In this document: positions 39,243 to 49,338 of the stretch, in pieces
Position numbering within the stretch: the first letter of the stretch is position 1
Layout of the letters: every line of letters starts with the position of its first letter
Origin: Pseudomonadota bacterium
Lineage (GTDB): Bacteria > Pseudomonadota > Gammaproteobacteria > Burkholderiales > JAKAFK01
Direction: 5' to 3'
Length of the DNA: 62,121 bases
Assembly (NCBI GenBank): GCA_021788645.1
Contig: JAJYKK010000012.1
Coordinates: 1-62,121 of the forward strand
Made by a program: the position numbers and the translations under genes
The notes under the pieces: model-generated
What the model was told of the DNA's origin: nothing
What the model saw: the letters and a program-made list of their open reading frames with translations, nothing else
Database searches by the model: none

Positions 39243-40526
39243 ATGCAGAGTGTATCGGAAAATGGAAATCCGCTGGAACGGCGCTTGAAAGTGGTGCTCC
39301 CGCACGGGGCGATCGCGGCGGAGGTGGAAGGGCGCCTGAAGCGCCTGGGGCGAACCGTCAAGCTGCATGGATTTCGTCCCGGCAAGGTGCCGATGAGGAT
39401 TCTTCAGCAGCACTATGGGCCTCAGGTGCAGCGCGAGGTGCTCGAGGACGCCCTGAAGAGCGAATTCAGCGGAGCGGTCCGCGAGCAGTCGCTCAAGGTC
39501 GCCGGGTTGCCGCGGTTCGAGCTGGAGCCCCCGGCGAAGGACGCGGACCAGTACGAGTTCACGGCTGTGTTCGAGGTCTATCCCGAGGTCCGGGTGGGCG
39601 ATCTTGCGCAATTGGCGATCGAACGGCTGGTGGCGAGCGTCGAGGACGCCAATGTCGACAAGACGATCGAAGTGCTGCGCCGCCAGCGGGCAAGCTACAC
39701 CGACGTGGATCGTCCTGCGGCCCATGGGGATCGGGTCACCATCAGCTATCGCGGCACGATCGGCGGGGAGGCGTTTGCCGGCGGGAAGGCGGAGAACGTG
39801 CCCGTCATCCTGGGCGAGGGCCGCTTCCTGAATGCGTTCGAGGACGCGCTGATCGGCCTTTCCGCGGCTGCGCAACGGTCATTTGAATTAACCTTTCCGG
39901 CGGATTATCATGGCAAGGAAGTGGCCGGCAAGACGGCGGCTTTCGAGATCACCGTGCACCATGTCGAGGAGGCGCTGCTGCCGCCGCTCGACGAGGCCTT
40001 CGCGAAGGCCCTGGGCGTCGAGGACGGCGACCTTGGGCGGTTGCGCGCCGAGGTGCGGGGAAATCTCGAGCGCGAGCTCAAGAGGCGGATCCATGAGCGG
40101 CTGCGCGACCAAGTCATGCAGGGCCTGCTCGATGCGACGGCCGTGGAGGTGCCCCAGACCCTGGTCCAGGCAGAAGTCGCCCGCATGACGCACAGTTCGG
40201 GGCATGATGCGGCGGCGCAGGCGGTCAGCGAGGCGCTTGTCCCGGAAGCCAGACGGCGCGTGGCGTTGGGGCTGATTCTGTCCGAGATGGTCAAGGCCCA
40301 GCACCTGGAGGCCAAGCCGGATCAAGTGCGGGCGCTGGTGGAGGATGTCGCCGAGGCCTACGAGAAGCCCCAGGAAGTGGTCAAGTGGTATTATCAAAAC
40401 CCGGCCCAACTGAAGGAAATCGAGCTGCGCGCCCTCGAGGACAATGTCGTCGCGTGGGTGTTGCAGAATGCTAAAGTGGAAGAAAGAGCGAGCACTTTTG
40501 ACGAATTGATGGGTAACGCTAAATGA
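39243..40526 (+). CDS. tig: Trigger factor
   Basis: Trigger factor is the ribosome-bound chaperone and prolyl isomerase. The 427-residue product has the N-terminal ribosome-binding domain with the signature [20 protein letters not shown], in which the usual Gly-Phe-Arg-x-Gly-Lys loop is clear at about residue 42. An FKBP-type domain follows ([19 protein letters not shown], about 155-240) and a helical chaperone domain. It overlaps clpP by ATGA, giving tig-clpP-clpX-lon. Confidence 0.97.
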   Translation: MQSVSENGNPLERRLKVVLPHGAIAAEVEGRLKRLGRTVKLHGFRPGKVPMRILQQHYGPQVQREVLEDALKSEFSGAVREQSLKVAGLPRFELEPPAKDADQYEFTAVFEVYPEVRVGDLAQLAIERLVASVEDANVDKTIEVLRRQRASYTDVDRPAAHGDRVTISYRGTIGGEAFAGGKAENVPVILGEGRFLNAFEDALIGLSAAAQRSFELTFPADYHGKEVAGKTAAFEITVHHVEEALLPPLDEAFAKALGVEDGDLGRLRAEVRGNLERELKRRIHERLRDQVMQGLLDATAVEVPQTLVQAEVARMTHSSGHDAAAQAVSEALVPEARRRVALGLILSEMVKAQHLEAKPDQVRALVEDVAEAYEKPQEVVKWYYQNPAQLKEIELRALEDNVVAWVLQNAKVEERASTFDELMGNAK

Positions 40527-41152
40527 TCGCACGCGACCGGCTGGATCCCGCAGCCCTGGGGCTCGTCCCCATGGTAATCGAACAAAGTGGGCGTGGAGAG
40601 CGCGCCTACGACATCTACTCGCGCCTGCTGAAGGAGCGCGTGATTTTTCTGGTGGGGCAGATCGACGAGATGTCCGCCAACCTGGTGGTCGCCCAACTGC
40701 TCTTCCTGGAGTCGGAAAATCCCGACAAGGATATTTCCCTGTACATCAATTCGCCCGGGGGATTGGTCTCGGCGGGGATGGCAATCTATGACACCATGCA
40801 GTTCATCAAGCCCGACGTGAGCACGTTGTGCATCGGGCAGGCGGCGAGCATGGGAGCGTTCCTCCTGGCGGCCGGCGCGAAGGGCAAGCGCTATTGCCTG
40901 CCGAACTCGCGCGTCATGATTCACCAGCCGCTGGGCGGGTTCCAGGGCCAGGCCTCGGATATCGAGATCCACGCCAAGGAAATCCTCTATCTGCGCGCAC
41001 GGATGACCGAACTGCTGGCCAAGCACACCGGGCAACCCGTCAAGGTTATTGAAAAAGACACCGATCGGGACTACTTTATGGGGGCCGAGGAGTCGGTGAC
41101 CTACGGTCTGGTCGACAAGATGCTGGTCAATCGGGCCGAGGTGGCGGCATAG
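40523..41152 (+). CDS. clpP: ATP-dependent Clp protease proteolytic subunit
   Basis: ClpP forms the double-heptameric serine protease chamber that ClpX feeds. The 209-residue product has catalytic S109 ([13 protein letters not shown]), H134 (MIHQPLGG) and the expected aspartate region ([10 protein letters not shown]). A short N-terminal propeptide precedes the mature [17 protein letters not shown]. Its ATG overlaps the tig stop; clpX follows after 149 bases. Confidence 0.98.
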   Translation: MIARDRLDPAALGLVPMVIEQSGRGERAYDIYSRLLKERVIFLVGQIDEMSANLVVAQLLFLESENPDKDISLYINSPGGLVSAGMAIYDTMQFIKPDVSTLCIGQAASMGAFLLAAGAKGKRYCLPNSRVMIHQPLGGFQGQASDIEIHAKEILYLRARMTELLAKHTGQPVKVIEKDTDRDYFMGAEESVTYGLVDKMLVNRAEVAA

Positions 41153-41301
41153 TCTGCGCTGGCGTGTCGCGCGCGGTTCAGCGGTAGCGTGGGTTTGTGG
41201 TTCAGGCGACGCGGGGTGGGGCGTGCCCCCCTCTGGCCTGAGCGCGCCGCCGCGAATGTTGGGTCGGTTTTAACGGGCCGCATGTTCAAGGAAATCGGGT
41301 T

Positions 41302-42567
41302 ATGGCTGACAAAATAGGCGGGGAAAAGCTGCTCTACTGTTCTTTCTGCGGAAAGAGCCAGCACGAGGTGCGCAAGCTCATCGCCGGACCGTCCGTGTTC
41401 ATCTGCGATGAATGCGTCGAGCTGTGCAACGACATCATCCGCGAGGAGATCCAGGGCGATGCGTCCGCCAAGGCCGGCAAAGGCGATCTGCCGTTGCCCC
41501 GGGAAATCTGCGAGATCCTTGATCAGTATGTCATTGGGCAGCCTTTGGCCAAGAAGATCCTGTCGGTGGCCGTCTACAACCATTACAAGCGGCTGCGCAC
41601 GCACGGCAAGAGCGACGATGTGGAGTTGGCCAAGAGCAACATCCTGCTGATCGGCCCGACGGGCTCGGGCAAGACGCTCCTGGCTCAGACGCTCGCACGG
41701 CTGCTCAACGTGCCGTTCGTGATCGCCGATGCGACGACCCTGACCGAGGCGGGCTATGTCGGCGAGGACGTCGAGAACATCATCCAGAAGCTGTTGCAGA
41801 AATGTGACTACGACGTGGAGAAGGCCCAGCAGGGCATTGTCTACATCGACGAGATCGACAAGATTTCGCGCAAGTCGGACAATCCGTCGATCACCCGGGA
41901 CGTGTCCGGAGAGGGGGTGCAGCAGGCGCTCCTGAAGCTGATCGAGGGGACTGTCGCCTCCGTGCCTCCCCAGGGCGGGCGCAAGCATCCCAACCAGGAG
42001 TTCGTGCAGGTGGACACGACGAACATCCTGTTCGTCTGCGGCGGAGCCTTCGGCGGCCTGGAGAAGATCATCCGGAACCGCTCGGAGCGAGGGGGCATCG
42101 GATTCGGTGCCGAGGTCAAGAGCCGTGATGACCGCAAGGACGTGGGCGCGGTCCTGCGGGACGTCGAGCCCGAAGATTTGATCAAGTATGGGCTCATCCC
42201 CGAATTCGTCGGTCGTCTGCCGGTCGTGGCGACGCTGGAGGAGCTCGACGAGGCGGCGCTGGTCCAGATCCTGACCGAACCCAAGAATGCGCTGATCAAG
42301 CAGTTCGCCAAGCTGTTCAGCATGGAGGGCGTCGAGCTCGAGATCCGCAATGACGCCCTGCAGGTCATTGCGCAGAAGGCGCTCGCGCGCAAGACGGGCG
42401 CGCGCGGGTTGCGTTCGATTCTGGAGCATTCCCTGCTCGATACCATGTATGAATTGCCCTCATCGACGAACGTGACGAAGGTCGTCATCGACGGGGACGT
42501 GATCGCCGGCGCCGGCAAGCCCTTGCTCATCTATTCCGATCCGCAAAAGGCCGTCGAGTCGGCTTGA
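41302..42567 (+). CDS. clpX: ATP-dependent Clp protease ATP-binding subunit ClpX
   Basis: ClpX is the AAA+ unfoldase of ClpXP. The 421 residues include the N-terminal C4 zinc domain ([12 protein letters not shown] and ICDECVELC), Walker A GPTGSGKT, the pore loop GYVGEDVE, Walker [10 protein letters not shown] and the ClpP-docking loop GGIGFGAEV. All key motifs are intact. A hairpin follows the stop before lon. Confidence 0.98.
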   Translation: MADKIGGEKLLYCSFCGKSQHEVRKLIAGPSVFICDECVELCNDIIREEIQGDASAKAGKGDLPLPREICEILDQYVIGQPLAKKILSVAVYNHYKRLRTHGKSDDVELAKSNILLIGPTGSGKTLLAQTLARLLNVPFVIADATTLTEAGYVGEDVENIIQKLLQKCDYDVEKAQQGIVYIDEIDKISRKSDNPSITRDVSGEGVQQALLKLIEGTVASVPPQGGRKHPNQEFVQVDTTNILFVCGGAFGGLEKIIRNRSERGGIGFGAEVKSRDDRKDVGAVLRDVEPEDLIKYGLIPEFVGRLPVVATLEELDEAALVQILTEPKNALIKQFAKLFSMEGVELEIRNDALQVIAQKALARKTGARGLRSILEHSLLDTMYELPSSTNVTKVVIDGDVIAGAGKPLLIYSDPQKAVESA

Positions 42568-42573
42568 GGTACG

Positions 42574-42594
42574 GCCGCGCCTCCTCGGCGCGGC
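42574..42594 (+). terminator. Hairpin after clpX
   Basis: GCCGCGCC and GGCGCGGC form a perfect 8-bp stem with loop TCCTC, 6 bases after the clpX stop, followed by a T-rich but interrupted stretch (TTGCCTTCGCTTCTT). Confidence 0.55.
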
Positions 42595-42639
42595 TTGCCT
42601 TCGCTTCTTCCAGCCGCGCGATGCCTTCGTGCGACCGCT

Positions 42640-42665
42640 CTTGAATTGCTTCTTGCCATCCCCAT
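42640..42665 (+). promoter_or_regulatory. Heat-shock (sigma-32) promoter of lon
   Basis: CTTGAA (42640-42645), a 14-base spacer and CCCCAT (42660-42665, followed by GTA) match the sigma-32 consensus closely. The element is 43 bases before the lon ATG, and Lon is a known heat-shock protease. Confidence 0.8.
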
Positions 42666-42708
42666 GTAAGAGCTGTCCGTTAAAAATCTCAATGTTAGGT
42701 GGAACGAC

Positions 42709-45129
42709 ATGGCAAACCTCGAGAAATCCCTGATGAGCGACGAAGTGACGCTTCCCCTGCTGCCGCTTCGCGACGTGGTCGTGTTCCCCCACATGGTCAT
42801 TCCCCTGTTCGTCGGGCGTCCCAAATCCATCAAGGCCTTGGAGACCGCGATGGAGGCCGGCAAGAGCATCCTGCTGGTGGCCCAGAAGTCGGCCGCAAAG
42901 GATGATCCCACGCCCGAGGACCTCTATGGACTCGGCAGCATCGCGACCATCCTGCAGATGCTCAAGCTTCCGGACGGGACCGTCAAAGTCCTGGTCGAGG
43001 GCGAACAGCGCGCGACGGTCATCGAATTCATCGACGATAAGACGCATTTCGCGGCCCGCGCCCATGTGCTGCCGGCCGACGGTCTCGAGGACCACGAAGT
43101 GGAGGCCATGCGTCGTGCGTTGATTACCCAGTTCGACCAATATGTGAAGCTCAACAAGAAGATTCCGCCGGAGATTCTGACCTCGCTCGCCGGGATCGAC
43201 GAAGCCGGGCGCCTGGCCGACACCATCGCGGCGCATCTTCCGCTCAAGCTCGAGCAGAAGCAGGAGGTGCTCGAGTTGCGCGACATCCGCAGCCGCCTGG
43301 AACATTTGCTGAGCCTCATGGAGACGGAGATCGACATTCTGCAGGTCGAGAAGCGTATTCGCGGGCGGGTGAAGCGCCAGATGGAGAAGAGCCAGCGCGA
43401 GTACTATTTGAACGAACAGGTCAAGGCCATCCAGAAGGAATTGGGCGAGATGGAGGAAGGCGCAGACCTCGACGAACTGGACAAGAAGATCAAGTCGGCG
43501 CACATGCCCAAGGACGCGCGCGCGAAAGCGGAAGCCGAGTTGAAGAAGCTGCGCCTGATGTCCCCGATGTCGGCGGAGGCGACGGTGGTGCGCAACTACA
43601 TCGAAACGCTGGTGGGTCTGCCGTGGAAGAAGAAGACCAAGATCAGCAAGGATTTGAGTACCGCCGAGCAGGTGCTTGACCACGATCACTACGGACTGGA
43701 GAAGGTCAAGGAGCGGATCGTGGAATACCTGGCGGTGCAGCAGCGGGTGGATAAGTTGAAGGCCCCTATCTTGTGTCTGGTCGGACCGCCCGGTGTGGGC
43801 AAGACCTCGCTCGGGCAGTCGATCGCCAAGGCGACCAACCGGAAGTTTGTCCGCATGGCGCTGGGCGGTGTGCGGGATGAGGCGGAGATCCGCGGGCACC
43901 GGCGCACCTATATCGGTTCCATGCCGGGAAAAGTGCTGCAGAACATGGCCAAGGTCGGCGTTCGCAACCCCCTGTTCCTGCTCGATGAAGTCGACAAGAT
44001 GGGGATGGATTTCCGGGGGGACCCGTCCTCGGCCCTGCTGGAGGTGCTCGATCCCGAGCAGAATCACACCTTTACGGACCATTATGTGGAGGTCGAGTAC
44101 GACTTGTCCGACGTGATGTTCGTGGCCACGGCCAACACGATGAATATCCCCGGCCCGTTGCTTGACCGCATGGAAGTCATTCGCCTGTCCGGCTATACGG
44201 AGGACGAGAAGATCAATATCGCGGCGCGCTATCTGGTGCCCAAGCAGATGGGCAATCACGGCTTGAAGGCGGAAGAGTTCGCCGTGTCCGAAAGCGCCCT
44301 GCGGGACATCGTGCGCTACTATACCCGAGAGGCGGGCGTGCGCAGCCTTGAGCGCGAGATCGCCAAGATCTGCCGGAAGGCGGTGAAAGCGATGCTGGTG
44401 AAGGCGACCGGCCACAAGATCTCGGTGACCGCCAAGAACCTCGACAAGTATCTCGGCGTGCGCCGTTATACCTACGGCATGGCAGAGAAGCACAATCAGG
44501 TCGGGCAGGTCACCGGGCTCGCCTGGACCGAGGTCGGCGGCGAACTGCTGACCATCGAAAGCGCGCTGCTGCCGGGCAAGGGCAAGATGACCACCACCGG
44601 CAAGCTGGGGGAAGTCATGCAGGAATCCATCCAGGCCGCCATGACCGTGGTGCGCAGCCGCGCCCGCGGACTCGGTCTGGAAGACGATTTCTACCAGAAG
44701 CACGATATCCACATTCACCTGCCCGAAGGGGCGACGCCCAAGGACGGGCCGAGTGCCGGGATCGCGATCTGCACCGCGATGGTCTCGGTGCTGACGGGCA
44801 TCGCGGTGCGGGCGGACGTGGCGATGACGGGCGAGATCACCCTGCGAGGCGAGGTCCTGCCGATCGGCGGCTTGAAGGAGAAGCTGCTGGCGGCCCACCG
44901 CGGCGGCATCAAGACCGTTCTGATTCCCCAGGAGAATACCAAGGACTTGGTGGAGATCCCCGACAACATCAAGAACAAGCTCGACATCCATCCGGTCAAA
45001 TGGATCGACGAAGTGCTGGAGATCGCGCTCGAAGTCAAACCCAAGGCTCTGCCCGAGCAGCCCGAAGAAGTGGCGGCCGTGCCGGCCGCGGTCGAAGATG
45101 CGGGCTCGTCGGCGCTGCTCAAGCACTGA
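42709..45129 (+). CDS. lon: ATP-dependent protease Lon
   Basis: Lon degrades misfolded and regulatory proteins. The 806-residue product has an N-terminal substrate domain ([20 protein letters not shown]), an AAA+ domain with Walker [16 protein letters not shown] (about 358) and Walker [12 protein letters not shown], and the Ser-Lys protease domain with catalytic S682 ([11 protein letters not shown]) and K725 ([14 protein letters not shown]). A sigma-32-type promoter precedes it. It follows clpX and precedes hupB. Confidence 0.98.
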   Translation: MANLEKSLMSDEVTLPLLPLRDVVVFPHMVIPLFVGRPKSIKALETAMEAGKSILLVAQKSAAKDDPTPEDLYGLGSIATILQMLKLPDGTVKVLVEGEQRATVIEFIDDKTHFAARAHVLPADGLEDHEVEAMRRALITQFDQYVKLNKKIPPEILTSLAGIDEAGRLADTIAAHLPLKLEQKQEVLELRDIRSRLEHLLSLMETEIDILQVEKRIRGRVKRQMEKSQREYYLNEQVKAIQKELGEMEEGADLDELDKKIKSAHMPKDARAKAEAELKKLRLMSPMSAEATVVRNYIETLVGLPWKKKTKISKDLSTAEQVLDHDHYGLEKVKERIVEYLAVQQRVDKLKAPILCLVGPPGVGKTSLGQSIAKATNRKFVRMALGGVRDEAEIRGHRRTYIGSMPGKVLQNMAKVGVRNPLFLLDEVDKMGMDFRGDPSSALLEVLDPEQNHTFTDHYVEVEYDLSDVMFVATANTMNIPGPLLDRMEVIRLSGYTEDEKINIAARYLVPKQMGNHGLKAEEFAVSESALRDIVRYYTREAGVRSLEREIAKICRKAVKAMLVKATGHKISVTAKNLDKYLGVRRYTYGMAEKHNQVGQVTGLAWTEVGGELLTIESALLPGKGKMTTTGKLGEVMQESIQAAMTVVRSRARGLGLEDDFYQKHDIHIHLPEGATPKDGPSAGIAICTAMVSVLTGIAVRADVAMTGEITLRGEVLPIGGLKEKLLAAHRGGIKTVLIPQENTKDLVEIPDNIKNKLDIHPVKWIDEVLEIALEVKPKALPEQPEEVAAVPAAVEDAGSSALLKH

Positions 45130-45280
45130 GCCTTTCCCCGTCTGGGCGCCCCCGGCGATCCTCCCCCATCGGCGGACCGCAGGGGGCGAATGCCCCCGCG
45201 AGGCCTTGCGCGGCGCGGCCTGATTCGGTCTTTTCCCCGTAGACAGTGGGTTTGCACCGGGGTGTCGGCCGCAACACCGC

Positions 45281-45310
45281 TTGACACAAGCTTTTTCGCC
45301 TTGTTATAAA
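45281..45310 (+). promoter_or_regulatory. Sigma-70 promoter of hupB
   Basis: TTGACA (45281-45286) and TATAAA (45305-45310) are 18 bases apart (17 if read as TTATAA). The start codon is 47 bases beyond the -10 box. Confidence 0.8.
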
Positions 45311-45357
45311 GCGTTGTGCAGGGTATTCCTGCGCCGACACGAAAAAGGGGAACTGAC

Positions 45358-45630
45358 GTGAATAAATCCGAGTTGATTGATGCCATGGCGAGTTCGGCCC
45401 AGATGTCTAAGGCAGCCGCCGGCCGCGCGCTGGACGCCGCCATCGTCGCCGTGAAGGGAGCGCTCAAGAAGGGCGACATGGTGACCTTGGTGGGCTTCGG
45501 GACGTTCTATATCGGCAAGCGCGCCCCGCGCAACGGACGCAATCCGCGCACCGGCGCCACGATCAAGATCAAGGCTGCCAAAGTGCCAAAATTTCGTGCT
45601 GGTAAGGCACTCAAAGAAGGTGTAAACTAG
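45358..45630 (+). CDS. hupB: DNA-binding protein HU-beta
   Basis: HU is a small nucleoid protein that bends DNA. The product is 90 residues with the family signature [20 protein letters not shown] and [19 protein letters not shown]; the N-terminus [13 protein letters not shown] is normal. GTG 45358 was chosen because it gives exactly the standard length and follows AAAGGGGAA. Two tRNA genes begin 24 bases after the stop and are probably in the same transcript, ending at 45861. Confidence 0.97.
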   Translation: MNKSELIDAMASSAQMSKAAAGRALDAAIVAVKGALKKGDMVTLVGFGTFYIGKRAPRNGRNPRTGATIKIKAAKVPKFRAGKALKEGVN

Positions 45631-45654
45631 CCGTTTTGGTTGGTGCGAAGCCAA

Positions 45655-45730
45655 GGGTGCTTAGCTCAGTTGGTAGAGCGTCGCCCTTACAAGGCGAATG
45701 TCGGGGGTTCGAACCCCTCAGCACCCACCA
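45655..45730 (+). tRNA. tRNA-Val (anticodon UAC)
   Basis: The gene begins GGGTGCT and ends AGCACCC plus encoded ACCA. Anticodon stem TCGCC/GGCGA encloses CTTACAA, giving TAC (UAC). The T-arm is GGTTCGAACC. Confidence 0.97.
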
Positions 45731-45748
45731 GCAGCGTTGAGTTGTCTA

Positions 45749-45825
45749 GGAGTGGTAGTTCAGTCGGTTAGAATACCGGCCTGTCACGCCGGGGGTCGCG
45801 GGTTCGAGTCCCGTCCACTCCGCCA
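45749..45825 (+). tRNA. tRNA-Asp (anticodon GUC)
   Basis: The gene begins GGAGTGG, pairs with CCACTCC and ends GCCA with CCA encoded. The anticodon loop CTGTCAC gives GTC (GUC). It is 18 bases after tRNA-Val. Confidence 0.97.
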
Positions 45826-45832
45826 AACCAAG

Positions 45833-45861
45833 AAGGGGCGAACCTGCGTTCGCCCCTTTTT
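45833..45861 (+). terminator. Strong intrinsic terminator after tRNA-Asp
   Basis: GGGGCGAA and TTCGCCCC form an 8-bp stem with loop CCTGCG, preceded by AA and followed by TTTTT. It ends the hupB-tRNA unit. Confidence 0.9.
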
Positions 45862-46011
45862 ACATCGCGCGGGCGCCGAGAGGCGAGTCCGAGAGCCGCC
45901 CCCCTTCGCCCTGAAGGGGCTGTGCGGGTGCGCGGGACCGCCTTTGACTCACGGCCCGTTTGCGATTACCCTTGTCCCCTCTTCTCCCCTCGTCCGTAGA
46001 GAGTCTGCCTT

Positions 46012-47925
46012 ATGCTTGAAGCGATCCGTTCCCGTGCCGAAGGTTGGCTCGTCAAAGTCATCCTGGCATTGCTGGTGATCCCCTTTGCCTTGTGGGGCGT
46101 GGGGTCGTACATCCATTTCTGGGGCAATCACGACACCGTGGCCGCCGTCGATGGCTACGCGATTACCCACGAGGCGTACGGCACGGCGCTCAAGGCGGCG
46201 GAGCAGCGGCTGTTGGCGGAGCTGCCGCCGGACGCCGATGTGTCGACGGTGGACACGGCGGCCTTGCGCCGGTCGGTGCTCGACGAGCTGGTTAACCAGT
46301 ACCTGGTGCTGCGGGCGGCGCGCAAAGCGCGGCTGCGCGTGCCGGATCAGCAGTTGGTGGCGATGATCAGCCAGGTTCCCGCCTTCCAGCAAGATGGGCA
46401 CTTCTCGCGGGCGCAATACGAAGCGGCCCTGAGTGCCCGGAATTTGACGCCCCTCAGCTTTGAATCGAACCTGCGCAATGAACTGGTGGTGGCCCAGTTG
46501 ATGGGTGTGGCGACGAGCCCGATGATGATTTCCCGCACGGTCTCGGCGCGCTTCCGCCGCCTCATGCTGGAAGAGCGCCGGATTGCCGAGGTGGACTTCA
46601 GCCCGCAGGCTTTGGCCGCCTCGATCAACGTGACGCAGGCGGCGGAGGAGGCCTATTACGCGGCGCATCGCCAGGAGTTCCGAGTGCCCCGGCGCGTGCG
46701 CATTCAGTATCTCGTGCTTTCGCCGCAGACCCTGTTGGGACAAATATCGGTATCGGATGCGGCCGTCAAGCAGTATTACCAGGATCACCTCAAGACTTAC
46801 CAGAAACCTGAGGAGCGCCGAGCCTCCCATATCCTGATCGCGTTGCCGAGCCATCCCACCCCGGCCCAGGTGGAAGCCGCACGGGCGAAGGCCTTGCGCA
46901 TCCTCGCGCAGGTCAGGGCCCATCCGAGCCAATTCGCGGCGCTTGCCAGGAAATATTCGGACGATTCCGGAACCGCCGCCCAAGGCGGCGACTTGGGATT
47001 CTTTGCGCGTGCGGACATGGTCAAGCCGTTCTCGGATGCGGTCTTTTCAATGGCCTTGCACCAGATCGCAGGACCCGTGCAATCGCCCTTTGGCTTCCAC
47101 ATCATCGAGCTTACGGGCATCCAGCCGGCGACGACCGAGCCCCTCGACGCCGTACGCGGCGAGATTCTCAATCAATTGAGGGCGGCCAAGGCCCAGGAGA
47201 AGTTCGACGACGTCGCGGACCATTTCACCAATTTGGTCTACGAGCGCTTCGACAGCCTGCAACCGGCGGCCGCGGCCCTGGGGCTCACGGTACAGACCAG
47301 CAGCGGCTGGATCGAACCCGACGGTACGGGCGCTGGGAATCCAGTCCTGAGCAGCAAGAAATTCCTGCGTGCCGTGTTCTCTCCGGATGCGCTGATCAAG
47401 CGGCGCAACACCGATGCCATTGACGTGGGGAACAACACGCTGGTGTCCGGCCGCGTGCTCGCCTATCAGCCGGCCTTCGTCGAGCCGTTCGCCCAGGTGC
47501 AGGCCCGCATCGTCCGTGAACTCAAGCTGAAGGGCGCCGACGCCCTCGCACAGGCCAAAGGGCGCCAGATGCTGGCGCGCCTTCGGGCGGGCCAACCGGC
47601 GACGGTCGCGTTTGGCGCGGCCAAGACGGTGACGCGCCGTGATTCGCTCGGCCTGGACCCGGCCGAGCTCCAGGAAGTCTTCAAGGCCGACGCCACCCAT
47701 CTGCCGGCCTACGTGGGCGCCCCCGCACCCCAAGGCGGCTATGCCCTGTTCCGGATCGATGCCGTCACGCAGCCCAAGAACGCGGCCGATCCGCAGCTCG
47801 AGGAAATGCTGAACCGCGCTCTGGGGAACGCCTATGCGCAAGCCTATATCGCGGCCTTGAGGCAGCAGGCGAGCATCAAGATCGAGGATCCCCAGGCCCT
47901 GAAGCCGGCCCGACAAAGCGACTGA
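46012..47925 (+). CDS. ppiD: Periplasmic folding chaperone PpiD (SurA-like)
   Basis: PpiD is an inner-membrane-anchored chaperone that receives proteins from SecYEG. The 637-residue product has one N-terminal membrane helix (VKVILALLVIPFALWGVGS), a SurA_N-like helical region, a PpiC rotamase domain (RASHILIAL ... ARKYSDDSGTAAQGGDLGFF, about 265-360) and a C-terminal helical region. Its position after hupB is that of E. coli. Its partner YfgM is at 5773. Confidence 0.95.
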   Translation: MLEAIRSRAEGWLVKVILALLVIPFALWGVGSYIHFWGNHDTVAAVDGYAITHEAYGTALKAAEQRLLAELPPDADVSTVDTAALRRSVLDELVNQYLVLRAARKARLRVPDQQLVAMISQVPAFQQDGHFSRAQYEAALSARNLTPLSFESNLRNELVVAQLMGVATSPMMISRTVSARFRRLMLEERRIAEVDFSPQALAASINVTQAAEEAYYAAHRQEFRVPRRVRIQYLVLSPQTLLGQISVSDAAVKQYYQDHLKTYQKPEERRASHILIALPSHPTPAQVEAARAKALRILAQVRAHPSQFAALARKYSDDSGTAAQGGDLGFFARADMVKPFSDAVFSMALHQIAGPVQSPFGFHIIELTGIQPATTEPLDAVRGEILNQLRAAKAQEKFDDVADHFTNLVYERFDSLQPAAAALGLTVQTSSGWIEPDGTGAGNPVLSSKKFLRAVFSPDALIKRRNTDAIDVGNNTLVSGRVLAYQPAFVEPFAQVQARIVRELKLKGADALAQAKGRQMLARLRAGQPATVAFGAAKTVTRRDSLGLDPAELQEVFKADATHLPAYVGAPAPQGGYALFRIDAVTQPKNAADPQLEEMLNRALGNAYAQAYIAALRQQASIKIEDPQALKPARQSD

Positions 47926-48414
47926 CGCGGGACGCGCGATCCGGCGCGCTAGCCATCGCCGCGACGTTTCTGATCCCCACATGCGCGGGGAAACGCGACA
48001 GATCCACCGGCCCCATCGCCGCGTCGGGACGCCGGTGCCTTGCCCGAGGTCGCTTGCCGGACCCTGGGCGTATCGCACGCGATGCCCATGCAAGTGGGTC
48101 CGTTAGCGGGGGACGGCCTGCTTCGCAAGCCCGGAATTCCACTTCTCCCTCAAGAGCCCCCCTCCTGCGCAACCGACCGGTCCGATGTTCCGGGCCCTCC
48201 CGGCCGGCGGAGTCGCTCGCCGGCGGTGGGCAGATCGGCAAGGATGGGGTGTGGACGGCACGGCGGCGTGGTCAGGGACGGTCGCGCGCAGCCGCTCGGG
48301 AATGCCTGTTGCCTGATGGATGTTCCGGCAGCGGCACACGCTGAATGCGTCGGCCTTCGGGGATTTGCGTCCCCCGGCGGCATCCGCCCGATGGGTCCCC
48401 GCTGCCCGAATCGG
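47926..48414. other. Intergenic region, 489 bases
   Basis: No supported gene is seen on either strand between the convergent ppiD and fabI. It holds a solitary CRISPR-like or terminator-like dyad at 47965-47996, and several GC-rich short stems but no T-tracts. Confidence 0.6.
47965..47996. repeat. Solitary type I-E CRISPR-repeat-like dyad
   Basis: The stretch TGATCCCCACATGCGCGGGG followed by AAACGC carries the CCCC/GGGG core with the CATGCGC centre seen in type I-E repeats, inside outer arms CGTTT/AAACG. There is only one copy and no cas gene. It may simply be the ppiD terminator, which begins 40 bases upstream. Confidence 0.3.
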
Positions 48415-49200
48415 CTAGTCTGGAATGGCGCCCATGGTGGTGTTGAAGCCGGCGTCGACGTAGGTGATCTCGCCGGTAATCCCGCTGGCCAAGTCGCTGC
48501 ACAGGAAGGCGGCGGCGTTGCCGACTTCCTCGATGGTCACGTTGCGCCGCAACGGGGCCGTTTTCTCGGCCACGCTCAAGAGCTTGCCGAAATCCGCGAT
48601 CCCGCTGGCGGCCAGCGTCTTGATCGGCCCCGCAGAAATGGCGTTGACGCGGATGCCTCTGGGGCCAAGGCTTTGCGCCATGTAGTAGACGCTCGATTCG
48701 AGGCTTGCCTTGGCAAGCCCCATGACATTGTAGTGCGGCGCCGACCGGATCGCGCCGAGGTACGACAGCGTCAGAAGCGAGGCGGGCCTGCCTTCCATCA
48801 TGGGAAGCGCCGCCTTGGCGAGGGCCGAGAAGCTGTAGGAGCTGATGTCGTGCGCGATCCGGAAGGTCTCCCGCGTCACGGCTTCGAGGTATCCGCCGGA
48901 CAGGGCACTTTTGGGCACGAACGCGATCGAATGCACCAGGCAGTCGAGGCTGTCCCAGTGCTGCGAGAGGTTAGCGAAGAGCGCATCGATCTCGGCATCG
49001 GCTCCGACATCGCAGGGAAACACCAAGTCGCTGGAAAATTCGGCAGCCAGTTCGCGCACGCGTGCCTCCACCCGCTCGTTCTGGTAGGTGAAGGCGAGTT
49101 CGGCACCCTCCCGCTTCATGGCTAAGGCGATGCCGTAGGCGATCGAGCGGTTGCTGATCATCCCCGTGATCAGAACCCGTTTATTTGCCATCAATCCCAT
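48415..49200 (-). CDS. fabI: Enoyl-[acyl-carrier-protein] reductase (NADH)
   Basis: FabI completes each elongation cycle of type II fatty acid synthesis. The 261-residue product has the N-terminal glycine motif [15 protein letters not shown], the catalytic Y147, Y157 and K164 (HYNVMGLAK) in the FabI Tyr-x6-Lys spacing, and the C-terminal [13 protein letters not shown] 49200 has AAGGAG 5-6 bases upstream; ATG 49191 is less well placed. It diverges from yejA. Confidence 0.96.
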   Translation of the reverse strand: MGLMANKRVLITGMISNRSIAYGIALAMKREGAELAFTYQNERVEARVRELAAEFSSDLVFPCDVGADAEIDALFANLSQHWDSLDCLVHSIAFVPKSALSGGYLEAVTRETFRIAHDISSYSFSALAKAALPMMEGRPASLLTLSYLGAIRSAPHYNVMGLAKASLESSVYYMAQSLGPRGIRVNAISAGPIKTLAASGIADFGKLLSVAEKTAPLRRNVTIEEVGNAAAFLCSDLASGITGEITYVDAGFNTTMGAIPD

Positions 49201-49234
49201 TGCCACTCCTTTGGCTCCGCGTTGCGAAGAACGT

Positions 49235-49254
49235 ATTATAGCGGAAATTTCCGC
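49235..49254 (-). promoter_or_regulatory. fabI -10 box with adjacent palindrome
   Basis: On the minus strand a perfect TATAAT (49240-49235) directly follows the 14-bp palindrome GCGGAAATTTCCGC (49254-49241), which fills most of the promoter spacer. No -35 hexamer is obvious. The palindrome is a candidate operator. Confidence 0.6.
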
Positions 49255-49301
49255 GCCTTCGCCCGCGGCACCGACGCGTGCGGGTCTCGGCGCCGCCGCC
49301 A

Positions 49302-49331
49302 CTGAAACCGCCACCCGTTTTGCGTTACACT
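49302..49331 (+). promoter_or_regulatory. Candidate promoter of yejA
   Basis: CTGAAA (49302-49307), an 18-base spacer and TACACT (49326-49331) put the predicted start at about 49338, on or next to the ATG at 49339. Confidence 0.5.
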
Positions 49332-49338
49332 GCATGAG

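Noticed and set aside
42460-45126. An 888-codon open frame antisense to lon
   Set aside because: Lon has every expected domain and catalytic residue on the plus strand. The opposite frame is rich in His, Leu, Arg and Gln with no recognisable motif, as expected in GC-rich DNA.
47965-47996. A CRISPR array
   Set aside because: Only one repeat-like copy exists; there are no spacers and no cas genes, so it is listed only as a solitary dyad.
48040-49125. A plus-strand frame covering the ppiD-fabI gap
   Set aside because: It is mostly antisense to fabI, and its part in the gap has no recognisable protein sequence or ribosome site.
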